Below, piece by piece: positions 17,880-26,199 of a stretch of DNA of 64,000 nt. The translations under genes and the position numbers were made by a program. The number at the start of each line of letters is the position of its first letter. Position 1 is the first letter of the stretch. The notes under the pieces are model-generated. The model searched no databases, was not told where the DNA came from, and was given only the letters and a program-made list of their open reading frames with translations. The stretch lies in contig CAYYXR010000010.1 of the NCBI GenBank assembly GCA_964475755.1, positions 1 through 64,000 on the forward strand, written 5' to 3'. Source of the stretch: UBA11612 sp964475755 (lineage in GTDB: Bacteria > Pseudomonadota > Alphaproteobacteria > Rhodospirillales > Rhodospirillaceae).

Positions 17880-17921
17880 GCGGGGTATAAGTCCGCCGCC
17901 GGCGGACGCGGAATGCCCCGG
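17880..17921 (+). promoter_or_regulatory. Structured leader before trpB
   Basis: GTCCGCC-GCC-GGCGGAC (17891-17907) sits inside a weaker outer pairing CGGGG / CCCCG (near 17881-17885 and 17916-17920), ending about 25 bases before the trpB ATG. No T tract and no Trp-rich leader peptide were seen, so classical attenuation is not shown. Confidence 0.35.
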
Positions 17922-17944
17922 CTAGCGCTGATTGGTAATTGACT

Positions 17945-19165
17945 ATGGCACTTGCAGAAGCACTGAACACCTATCGCGGCGGCGTGGACGAGAACGGCCA
18001 TTTCGGTCTGTTCGGTGGCCGCTACGTGGCAGAAACCCTCATGCCGCTTATCCTTGAGGTTGGCGAAGCGTATGAGGCGGCAAAGAACGATCCCGCGTTT
18101 CAGGCCGAACTCACGAAGTTCAATACCCACTACGCAGGCCGCCCAAGCCCGCTCTATTTCGCCGAGCGGCTCACCGACCATCTCGGCGGCGCGAAAATCT
18201 ATTTCAAACGCGACGAGCTCAATCACACCGGCTCGCACAAGATCAACAACTGCCTTGGACAGATCCTTGTCGCAATGCGCATGGGCAAGAACCGCATCAT
18301 TGCCGAAACCGGCGCGGGGCAGCACGGCGTGGCCACGGCCACCGTTTGCGCGCGCTTCGGTTTAAAGTGCGTAATCTACATGGGCGCGAAAGACATCGAG
18401 CGCCAGAAGCCCAATGTGTTCCGTATGCGTTTGCTCGGCGCCGAGGTCAAACCGGTCGAGCAGGGCACGGGCACGCTCAAAGACGCAATGAACGAGGCCT
18501 TGCGCGATTGGGTCGCCAATGTTGATGACACGTATTATCTCATCGGCACGGCGGCGGGTCCGCATCCTTATCCGACCATGGTCCGCGATTTTCAGTCGGT
18601 CATCGGCACGGAGGTGCGCGAACAGTTGCAGGAGGCTGAAGGACGCCTCCCGGACTCTCTCATCGCGGCCGTCGGCGGCGGATCGAACGCCATCGGATTG
18701 TTTTATCCGTTCTTGGATGATGCCGGCGTGAAGATGTTCGGCGTCGAGGCGGCGGGCCGCGGCATTTCAACGGGTGAACACGCGGCCTCTATCACCGGCG
18801 GCGCGCCCGGCGTTCTGCACGGCAATCGAACCTTTCTTCTTCAAGACGAAGGCGGCCAGATCAAGGACGCGCATTCGATTTCCGCAGGCCTCGACTATCC
18901 CGGCATTGGTCCGGAACACGCCTGGCTGCATTTCCAGGGCCGCGTGGAATATGTGTCGGTCACGGACGATGAAGCGCTCGGTGCATTCCAATTGTGTTCA
19001 AGACAGGAAGGCATTCTGCCCGCGCTCGAACCCTCCCATGCCTTGGCCCATGTGATGCGTGTCGCTCCGTCGCTGCCCAATGATCACTTGCTTGTTATAA
19101 ATATGTGCGGACGCGGGGACAAAGACGTGTTCACCGTCGCCGAAGCGATGGGGACTGACCTTTAA
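17945..19165 (+). CDS. trpB: Tryptophan synthase beta chain
   Basis: 406 residues from the ATG at 17945. It joins indole and serine using pyridoxal phosphate; the PLP lysine is K99 in NHTGSHKINN. Other landmarks are RPSPLYFAERL, ETGAGQHGVA, the PLP-phosphate loop VGGGSNAIG, and C-terminal NMCGRGDKD. The stop codon shares one base with the trpA start (TAATG), so the subunits of the TrpAB complex are translationally coupled. Confidence 0.98.
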   Translation: MALAEALNTYRGGVDENGHFGLFGGRYVAETLMPLILEVGEAYEAAKNDPAFQAELTKFNTHYAGRPSPLYFAERLTDHLGGAKIYFKRDELNHTGSHKINNCLGQILVAMRMGKNRIIAETGAGQHGVATATVCARFGLKCVIYMGAKDIERQKPNVFRMRLLGAEVKPVEQGTGTLKDAMNEALRDWVANVDDTYYLIGTAAGPHPYPTMVRDFQSVIGTEVREQLQEAEGRLPDSLIAAVGGGSNAIGLFYPFLDDAGVKMFGVEAAGRGISTGEHAASITGGAPGVLHGNRTFLLQDEGGQIKDAHSISAGLDYPGIGPEHAWLHFQGRVEYVSVTDDEALGAFQLCSRQEGILPALEPSHALAHVMRVAPSLPNDHLLVINMCGRGDKDVFTVAEAMGTDL

Positions 19166-20007
19166 TGAAAGACGTGACCGAAGAAACGCGCATTACCCGG
19201 CGTTTTCAATATCTCAATAAGCACCGCCGGCCCGCACTTGTTACCTTCATCACCGCGAACGATCCGACGCCGGACGTCTTCGAGCAAATTCTTGAAGGTT
19301 TGCCGTCGGCGGGCGCGGATATCATCGAAATCGGCGTGCCGTTTTCAGATCCCATGGCGGACGGGCCGTCCATTCAGGCGTCCAGCCAACGTGCGCTGAA
19401 ACATGGCACCAAGATTGCGGACGTCTTAGCGGCCGTAAAAACATTTCGAGATAAGGAGCCCGACACCCCCATCGTGCTGATGGGCTACTACAACCCGATC
19501 TATCATTACGGCGCCCAGGAATTCGCGAGCGATGTGGCGGCGGCGGGCGTTGACGGCGTGATCGTCGTTGATCTGCCGCCGGAAGAGGCCGAAGAACTCA
19601 ACGTGCATCTGCGCGCAAATCAGCTGCATATGATTTTTCTTGCCGCACCGACATCTAGCGACGAACGCCTGCCCGCGATCCTCGAACACGCATCGGGATT
19701 TTTGTATTACGTCTCCATCACCGGCATCACCGGCACGCGTGTGGCCGATGAAAACGCGGTGAAGGAGGCGGTCGCTCGCCTGCGCAGGCACACCGATCTT
19801 CCCATCGCCGTAGGCTTCGGCATCAAGACGCCTGAACGGGCCGGTAGCATTGCGGCCTTGTGTGATGCGGCCGTGGTGGGCTCGGCGATTGTCGATATCA
19901 TTGCTGACGATGTGAAAAAGAACAAAAATCCTTCCGTGGGATTGTCCGGTAAGGTCTTGGAGTTCGTCAAAAGCCTGGCCACCGCCGTGCACGGGGCCTG
20001 GCCGTGA
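19165..20007 (+). CDS. trpA: Tryptophan synthase alpha chain
   Basis: 280 residues. It cleaves indole-3-glycerol phosphate to indole for the beta chain. The catalytic Glu and Asp lie in IIEIGVPFSDPMADGP. GVDGVIVVDLPPEE, YVSITGITGTR and VGFGIKTPE follow as in the family. It is one base out of step with trpB and 52 bases before accD, a typical alphaproteobacterial neighbourhood. Confidence 0.98.
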   Translation: MKDVTEETRITRRFQYLNKHRRPALVTFITANDPTPDVFEQILEGLPSAGADIIEIGVPFSDPMADGPSIQASSQRALKHGTKIADVLAAVKTFRDKEPDTPIVLMGYYNPIYHYGAQEFASDVAAAGVDGVIVVDLPPEEAEELNVHLRANQLHMIFLAAPTSSDERLPAILEHASGFLYYVSITGITGTRVADENAVKEAVARLRRHTDLPIAVGFGIKTPERAGSIAALCDAAVVGSAIVDIIADDVKKNKNPSVGLSGKVLEFVKSLATAVHGAWP

Positions 20008-20059
20008 CGCGATTCGCCTTTAGTGCTATGGTGCCCCGGAACAGAAGAGAGGACAGGTC

Positions 20060-21049
20060 ATGAACTGGTTGACCAATTTCGTCCGTCCGAAAATTCAAAG
20101 GCTGCGGCGTCCCAAGGAAGTGCCGGCCGATCTTTGGCTGAAATGCTCCAACTGCAACGAGATGGTGTTCCATCGCGAGATGGAAAAGAATCTCCGGGTA
20201 TGCACCCACTGCGGCCACCACCTGCGCATGCCGGCGCGCGATCGCCTCAAGATGCTGTTCGACGATGAACGCTGGACCGAGATTGAACTTCAGTCCGTGG
20301 CGGCCGACCCGCTTCGTTTTAAGGACCGCAAGCGCTATTCCGAACGCCTGAAGGAAGCGCAGTCCAAAACCGGACTGAAGGACGCGGTTGTCGTCGGCCA
20401 CGGCACCATGGGACACATGGGCGTTGTCATTGCCGCGTTCGAATTTGATTTCATGGGTGGCTCCATGGGTGCGGCCGTCGGCGAGGCGCTTATTGCTGCC
20501 GCCGAATTGGCCGTGCTTCAGGAAGCCCCGCTTATTGTTATTCCGTCTTCGGGCGGCGCGCGCATGCAGGAAGGCATTTTGTCCCTCATGCAAATGGCAC
20601 GCACCACCGTCGCCGTAGACAAGGTGCGCGAAAAAGGACTGCCTTATATCGTTGTGCTCACCGATCCCACCACCGGCGGCGTGACGGCGTCATTTGCGAT
20701 GTTGGGCGACGTGGCGATTGCCGAGCCCGGCGCGGTGATCGGGTTTGCCGGCGCACGTGTCATCGAGCAGACCATCCGTGAAAAGCTTCCCGAGGGCTTT
20801 CAGCGCTCCGAATATCTGCAGGAGCACGGCATGGTCGATATGGTGGTGCCGCGCCACGAGCTGCGGGCCAAGCTAATTCAACTCATCGGCTTGCTCTTGC
20901 ATACAAATCCTGCGGCAGATGTGGTGGAACTAAAAGAATCCCATCGCCGCCGGACGCGCCGCAAAGAGGAATCAAGCGGGCTTACGCCCCCCGATCCGAC
21001 CGTGCCCGACGCCGCGCATTATGAATCCGAGGACGAGCCGGCCAAATAA
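20060..21049 (+). CDS. accD: Acetyl-CoA carboxylase carboxyltransferase subunit beta
   Basis: 329 residues. The N-terminal zinc ribbon (CSNC and CTHCG knuckles, 18 residues apart) precedes the carboxyltransferase core with GGSMGAAVGEALI, SSGGARMQEGILSLMQM and GGVTASFAMLGD. AccD with AccA transfers the carboxyl group from biotin to acetyl-CoA, making malonyl-CoA. The C-terminal 40 residues are charged and low in complexity. It lies 23 bases before folC in the same direction. Confidence 0.97.
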   Translation: MNWLTNFVRPKIQRLRRPKEVPADLWLKCSNCNEMVFHREMEKNLRVCTHCGHHLRMPARDRLKMLFDDERWTEIELQSVAADPLRFKDRKRYSERLKEAQSKTGLKDAVVVGHGTMGHMGVVIAAFEFDFMGGSMGAAVGEALIAAAELAVLQEAPLIVIPSSGGARMQEGILSLMQMARTTVAVDKVREKGLPYIVVLTDPTTGGVTASFAMLGDVAIAEPGAVIGFAGARVIEQTIREKLPEGFQRSEYLQEHGMVDMVVPRHELRAKLIQLIGLLLHTNPAADVVELKESHRRRTRRKEESSGLTPPDPTVPDAAHYESEDEPAK

Positions 21050-21072
21050 AAAGCCGCGGCACAGGGCCGAAC

Positions 21073-22407
21073 GTGACCGATTATCTCGCTGAAGAGCCGG
21101 AGGCCGACGTTGCCGCAAGGGTGGACGAAACCCTTGAGCGTCTCACAAAGCTTTACCCGAAACTCATCGATCTATCTTTGGACCGCATGCAAAGGCTGCT
21201 GGCCGACCTTGGCAGTCCGCATCTCAAACTCCCGCCGGTCATTCACGTCGCCGGGACCAACGGCAAAGGCTCGGCCATCGCCGTTATGCGGGGCGTTCTC
21301 GAAGCGGCCGGGTACCGCGTACACGTCTATACCTCGCCACATCTTGTGCGTTTTGCCGAACGTATCCGCTTGGTCGGGTCACTGATCGATGAAACGTTTC
21401 TGCTCGCGTTGCTTGAGCGCGTCGAGGAAGTAAACGCGGGCAAGCCGATTACCTTTTTTGAAGTCACCACCGCCGTTGCCTTTATGGCCTTCGCGCGTAT
21501 TCCGGCGGACGTAACCTTGCTTGAGACAGGATTGGGCGGGCGCTTTGACGCGACAAACGTTGTGCCGAACCCCATCGCCACGGTTCTGACCTCCATTTCC
21601 ATGGACCATATGCAGTTTCTCGGCGAGACGTTGGATAAAATCGCCGGCGAGAAGGCGGCGATCATGAAACCGGGCGCGCCGTGTATCTCTGCCGCACAAC
21701 ATCCTGACGCGGCGAATGTCATTGTCCGCACCGCCTCGGAAACCGGATCTCCCCTCCATATGCAAAATGATGCGTGGCGCATCACGCCCGACCGGCTGGG
21801 TTCGGGTTTTGCATATAAAAGCGCGCAGAATGAATGGAAGGCGCCCGCGCCGTCGCTGCCCGGCCGCCATCAGATTGATAACGCAGGCCTCGCCCTGGCC
21901 GCGCTCGATTTTGCCGGCATGGCGATTCCCGGTTTCGCACTTCGCAGCGGGTTGCGCGCCCTCGATTGGCCGGCCCGCGCACAGCGGTTGAAAAAAGGCC
22001 CGCTCGTCAATGCGCTTCCGCGCGGCTGGGAAGTCTGGCTCGACGGCGGCCATAACGCGGATGCCGGGCGCATCGTCGCGCAATTGATCTCCGACCATTG
22101 GCAAGGCCCGCCGCTGCACATTGTCTGCGGCATGCTCACGTCAAAAGCGGCTGTGGACTATCTCCGTCATCTTGCCCCGTTGTCGGCCAGCTTTACGGCG
22201 GTGCCGGTTCCCTCCAGCGATATGTCCTATGCCCCCGACGATTTGATCGAACAAGCACGTCAAGCCGGCATGATGGAAGTCTACGCTGCTGGATATTTAG
22301 ATGATGCTGTTGCCGCGATTATGGCGCGCGAAAGCGCAATCCACGTCCGCATTCTTATTTGCGGCTCGTTGTATCTTGCCGGAGATGTTTTGAAAGAAAA
22401 CGGTTAA
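21073..22407 (+). CDS. folC: Folylpolyglutamate synthase / dihydrofolate synthase
   Basis: 444 residues starting with GTG at 21073. It adds glutamate to dihydropteroate and to folates. The Mur-ligase fold shows the P-loop VAGTNGKGSAIAVM, TSPHLVRFAERIR, LETGLGGRFDATN and, in the C-terminal domain, WLDGGHNADAGR. Last gene of the conserved trp-acc-fol run; the accessory region starts directly after it. Confidence 0.95.
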   Translation: MTDYLAEEPEADVAARVDETLERLTKLYPKLIDLSLDRMQRLLADLGSPHLKLPPVIHVAGTNGKGSAIAVMRGVLEAAGYRVHVYTSPHLVRFAERIRLVGSLIDETFLLALLERVEEVNAGKPITFFEVTTAVAFMAFARIPADVTLLETGLGGRFDATNVVPNPIATVLTSISMDHMQFLGETLDKIAGEKAAIMKPGAPCISAAQHPDAANVIVRTASETGSPLHMQNDAWRITPDRLGSGFAYKSAQNEWKAPAPSLPGRHQIDNAGLALAALDFAGMAIPGFALRSGLRALDWPARAQRLKKGPLVNALPRGWEVWLDGGHNADAGRIVAQLISDHWQGPPLHIVCGMLTSKAAVDYLRHLAPLSASFTAVPVPSSDMSYAPDDLIEQARQAGMMEVYAAGYLDDAVAAIMARESAIHVRILICGSLYLAGDVLKENG

Positions 22408-22502
22408 GTCTCACCTGTTGTACTTCAGAGTCTTTGCCGCTTTACAAGCGGCGCGCAGCCGATAGGCTCCGGACCGTTAGCCAATGGAACGGGGAGGGGA
22501 CT

Positions 22503-23816
22503 TTGGCCGCATCGGATGAAAACAGCGCATCTGCGCTCGGGGCGCAGGTTATCCGCAAAGCCACATGGCGCCTGATTCCGTTCATGGCGCTCCTGTACTT
22601 CATCAATTATCTCGATCGTGTGAACGTCGGCTTTGCGGCGCTGACCATGAATGCGGACCTCGGATTTTCCGCGACGGTCTATGGCAACGGCGCGGGCATT
22701 CTGTTCCTGGGCTATGTGTTCTTCATGGTGCCGAGCAACATAATTCTCGAGAAAGTCGGCGCGCGCCAATGGGTCGCCGTCATCATGGCCGCGTGGGGCG
22801 CTATCTCAGCAGGCATGGCTTTTGTACAGGGACCGACAAGTTTTTACATCATGCGTTTTCTGCTCGGTGTTGCCGAAGCAGGCTTCTTTCCCGGTATGAT
22901 CTTGTACATGACCTATTGGTTCCCCGCCCATGTGCGCGCACGCATTACGGGTCTATTCTTGCTCGCGGTGCCGCTGTCCAGCGTTCTCGGCGCACCTGTA
23001 TCTTCGTTGCTTCTTGAGCTGGAGGGCTTCGGCCTTGTTGGCTGGCAATGGATGTTCATCATCCAAGGTGTACCGGCCATTTTTCTGACCATAGCCGTGC
23101 TGCGCGTTTTAACAAACAAGCCCGAAGATGCCGATTGGTTGAATGCAGAAGAAAAAAGTTGGCTCGCCGGCGTGATGGAGGCCGAGCGCATTCAAAAAGA
23201 GATGCACAGAACCACCAATCTCGCTGCTGTATTCTTAAGTGTGCGGGTGTGGCTCTTTGGATTGATGTATTTTGGAATCGCCATCGGTGTGTACGGATTA
23301 ACGCTTTGGCTGCCGCAAATTATCAAGGGCTTCGGCGGCCTCAGCAATATTGAGGTCGGACTCCTTACGTCCGTTCCCTATGCCCTCGCAGCTCTGGGTA
23401 TGTTTCTGTGGGGTGCGCACTCCGACAAGACAGGCGAGCGCACGTGGCACGTCGCGCTTCCCTCTCTGGTCGGAGGCATCGCCTTGGCGGCCAGCGCGTA
23501 TATGGTAAACGTGCCGGTTTTGGCCTTCGTCGCTCTTACGATCGCCTCGGTTGGTATTTACGGCTCGTTGCCGTCTTTCTGGACTTTGCCCACGGGAATG
23601 CTCAGCGGCACGGCGGCCGCCGGCGGTATCGCTCTGATTACCGCTGTCGGGAACACAGGCGGTTACTTCGGCCCGGCGTTGGTCGGCTATATCCGTGATG
23701 CGACCCAAAGTTACACCTACGGCCTGCTGTTGCTCGCGGCGTTTTCCGTGATGACGGCGGTGCTCGTCCTGGCCATGAGCCGCGCTAAGCCTGCCGCACA
23801 ACCCGCACCAGCGTAA
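22503..23816 (+). CDS. MFS transporter, anion:cation symporter (ACS) type
   Basis: 437 residues from a TTG at 22503, chosen because GGGGAGGGGA lies just upstream; a start at 22359 would place the N-terminus inside folC. Twelve hydrophobic segments are visible. The N-terminal LYFINYLDRVNVGFAAL and the loop after helix 5 (WFPAHVRARITGLF) are typical of the anion:cation symporter family, which takes up organic acids such as hexuronates, tartrate or phthalate. The central cytoplasmic loop is about 60 residues. Substrate unknown. A small hairpin (22436-22452) precedes it. Confidence 0.85.
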   Translation: MAASDENSASALGAQVIRKATWRLIPFMALLYFINYLDRVNVGFAALTMNADLGFSATVYGNGAGILFLGYVFFMVPSNIILEKVGARQWVAVIMAAWGAISAGMAFVQGPTSFYIMRFLLGVAEAGFFPGMILYMTYWFPAHVRARITGLFLLAVPLSSVLGAPVSSLLLELEGFGLVGWQWMFIIQGVPAIFLTIAVLRVLTNKPEDADWLNAEEKSWLAGVMEAERIQKEMHRTTNLAAVFLSVRVWLFGLMYFGIAIGVYGLTLWLPQIIKGFGGLSNIEVGLLTSVPYALAALGMFLWGAHSDKTGERTWHVALPSLVGGIALAASAYMVNVPVLAFVALTIASVGIYGSLPSFWTLPTGMLSGTAAAGGIALITAVGNTGGYFGPALVGYIRDATQSYTYGLLLLAAFSVMTAVLVLAMSRAKPAAQPAPA

Positions 23817-23840
23817 AGCCCCAGGTTTGCCGCCAAAGGG

Positions 23841-25751
23841 TCAGGACCCGATGGTTTTGACCATCGTGAATGTGTTGCGCCCGTTTACTGAGTCGTAATT
23901 CAGCGCATCGGTGTATGTGCGGATCAGCTTGATGCCTTGTCCGCCTACCTTTTGCTCGCTCACCGTGTCGGCAACCGATGTGGGCACGGCCTTGCGCGGG
24001 TCGAACGGCGTGCCGTCGTCCTCGATCGCCAATCGCACTGAAGACTGGTCAAAGGACGCCGTGGTGGAAATTGTATGAACGCCTGTGTCTTTGTAGCCGT
24101 AGGATATGATGTTGGATAAATATTCATCCAGGCAAACCTGCAGCTCGAATTGCACCTTCTCCGACAGGCCCCAGCGCCGGTACACCGCCGCAAATTCAGC
24201 CAGGGTGTCGGAAATAAGGTTCAAATCATTTTTCAATTCGGCGCGGTGATCGTTACCCAGCGCTTTGCCGCCATTTTTATACTTGAAAGCAAGGCATGTC
24301 AGATCGTCCGACTGTTCGAATTCACCGACGAATCTTTCAACGTGCCCGATTACATCACCGATCAATTTATCGGGACCATGCGTCACACTGGCGGCAAGTG
24401 CGGATTTCAAACGGCTGCGTCCGAACATATGGTCCATTTTGTCGAAGGCTTCGTTGATGCCGTCGGTGAACAGAAAAAGAGTTTCACCGGGGTTTAAAAA
24501 CGCGGTCCTCTCTCCGAATTCGACATTGGGATAAACGCCCAGCGCCATGCCCGGTGTTGCATTCAGTTCCTTTGTTGATTTGTCGATGCCGACTTTGATC
24601 GGGCGTTCATGTCCGCCGATGCTGTATACGAGCTTGCCGCTCGCCAGATCGAATACACCGTAAAACAGGGTCACAAACAAGCTGATGGGGTTTTGTTCGC
24701 ATAGTTTTGCGTTCATCTCCGACATCACCCGCGCCGGGGCGATGTGGTCGTGGACGATGGAGCCCAGCAATTTCCGGCTCATGGCCATAAAAAGAGCCGA
24801 TGCAACGCCTTTGCCGGCAACATCGCCGATGACCAGGCCGATACGATTATCGTCGAAACGGAACACGTCGTAAAAATCCCCGCCGACTTGACGCGCCGCT
24901 CTCATAAACGCGCTGATCTCAAAGCGCGGATCGTCCGGAAAGTCGTGAAGAAAAATTGCTTCTTGCATGGTTTTGGCGAGCGCCAGGTCGCGGTTGACCC
25001 GCTCCAGGGTCCGTTCGGTTACGCTTTTGGACTCGCTCAGGTCTTCGGCCAAGGCTTCCACGCGCCGGGTCTCGGCGGTGGCCTTATCGGCCAGCAATCG
25101 GTTTTCCAGTTTGAGGGTGATGTTCGCTTTCATGGCGGCGTTAATTCGTCGCGCCGCGCCGGACAAAAATACGCTCATGGCAAGAAACGATAAGCCCGTA
25201 ACGATCGTAAAGTGCTCGTCCATAATGATCAGACGCGCCGGAACGGTGATGGAGAATGGCGCGAGGAAGATGACGAACATGTAACAAATGTAGGAGAGGG
25301 ACATGAGCGCGCCGGCCGCAATGCAGGTCAGCACGAACACGGTGTAGAGTTGGTGGGCCGTTTTACCTTCGGGAATAAAGAATACGCCGACGCACCCCCA
25401 GCCCAAGGCGGAGATGACAAGCTGAACGAGGAATACCCGGCTCCACTTCTCGATGTCCTCATTGCCGGGTGCAGCGGCTTCGAACCGGCGCCCAGTGACG
25501 TACCGGACCCCTAAAAATGCGGTCATCCCTATGGCCCAGGCAAGGATGGCCGGCGTCGAGACGGCATTGAACAACGCGGCAGTGATAGCCCAAATACCGA
25601 CAAGGCTGCCGCCAACGATGAATTTGGTGCCGCCGTAAATGAGACGCACCTGTTCGGCATAAACGTCGGCGCCGATGAGATTTGACGCGTGTTCCGGCCG
25701 GCTTTCGGTGTCGGTGTGCGCGATAGCCTCGACGGGTGATTCGGCGCTCAC
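23841..25751 (-). CDS. Membrane SpoIIE/RsbU-type phosphatase fused to an anti-sigma kinase-like ATPase domain
   Basis: 636 residues from a GTG at 25751 with AGGGGAG upstream; an in-frame GTG at 25784 directly abuts the STAS frame and is the alternative. About six membrane helices (residues 25-190) lead through a coiled coil (LADKATAETRRVEALAEDL...) to a PP2C-type domain with metal-binding GGDFYD and GDVAGKG. The C-terminus resembles RsbW-type ATPases: DEYLSNIISYGY (N box), IEDDGTPFDPR and GGQGIKLI. Phosphatase and kinase-like functions in one chain suggest a partner switch controlling the STAS protein encoded upstream, perhaps for a sigma factor or a c-di-GMP output (inferred). Confidence 0.88.
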   Translation of the reverse strand: MSAESPVEAIAHTDTESRPEHASNLIGADVYAEQVRLIYGGTKFIVGGSLVGIWAITAALFNAVSTPAILAWAIGMTAFLGVRYVTGRRFEAAAPGNEDIEKWSRVFLVQLVISALGWGCVGVFFIPEGKTAHQLYTVFVLTCIAAGALMSLSYICYMFVIFLAPFSITVPARLIIMDEHFTIVTGLSFLAMSVFLSGAARRINAAMKANITLKLENRLLADKATAETRRVEALAEDLSESKSVTERTLERVNRDLALAKTMQEAIFLHDFPDDPRFEISAFMRAARQVGGDFYDVFRFDDNRIGLVIGDVAGKGVASALFMAMSRKLLGSIVHDHIAPARVMSEMNAKLCEQNPISLFVTLFYGVFDLASGKLVYSIGGHERPIKVGIDKSTKELNATPGMALGVYPNVEFGERTAFLNPGETLFLFTDGINEAFDKMDHMFGRSRLKSALAASVTHGPDKLIGDVIGHVERFVGEFEQSDDLTCLAFKYKNGGKALGNDHRAELKNDLNLISDTLAEFAAVYRRWGLSEKVQFELQVCLDEYLSNIISYGYKDTGVHTISTTASFDQSSVRLAIEDDGTPFDPRKAVPTSVADTVSEQKVGGQGIKLIRTYTDALNYDSVNGRNTFTMVKTIGS

Positions 25752-25784
25752 AGCGGTGCTCCCCTGGGCGGCGTGCGTCCGCAC

Positions 25785-26120
25785 TTATTTCGCGGCGATG
25801 GCGTCTTCGACGCTGCCTACGATGTCGAATAAATAGATGCAACCCGAGACCGAGGGGATATCGCGGATGTTGTCGGTCAGCCCGGCGAGTACGAGCGCGC
25901 CGCCGCGCTCTTTGGTATCTTAGGCGGCCATCACGAACACCCGGAGGCCGGAACTGGAGGCGTAGTCGAGATTGGATAGGTCGAAGATGAGTTGCGCTTT
26001 ACCCTTTTGGAGCTGCGCCTTGACCGCTTCCTCCAAGTCGTCCGATGTGGCGGAATCCGCCCGTCCGGAGACGTGAAGAACGGTGTAGTCCTTGGCCGAT
26101 GTCGTTGTGATCTCCAGCAT
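25785..26120 (-). pseudogene. STAS-domain anti-sigma factor antagonist interrupted by an in-frame TAA
   Basis: From the ATG at 26120 the frame encodes 66 residues of a STAS domain (MLEITTTSAKDYTV..., DLSNLDYASSSGLRVF with the phosphoserine region at 56-57). It then meets TAA at 25922-25920. The same frame continues without break for 44 more codons (GGALVLAGLTDNIRDI, IYLFDIVGSVEDAIAAK), exactly the missing helices of the fold, and stops at 25785. One base change from AAA (Lys) would explain it. The frame ends where the phosphatase frame opens, so the two were an operon. It could be a recent pseudogene, a sequencing error, or read-through; a 66-residue product is unlikely to fold. Confidence 0.85.
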
Positions 26121-26199
26121 GCAGGGCCCCTTGAAGCTGCCGACCGGCACTGTAGCAAGGATTGGTGCGGCGAAAATGTAATAAATTGTGCGAGCCGGA

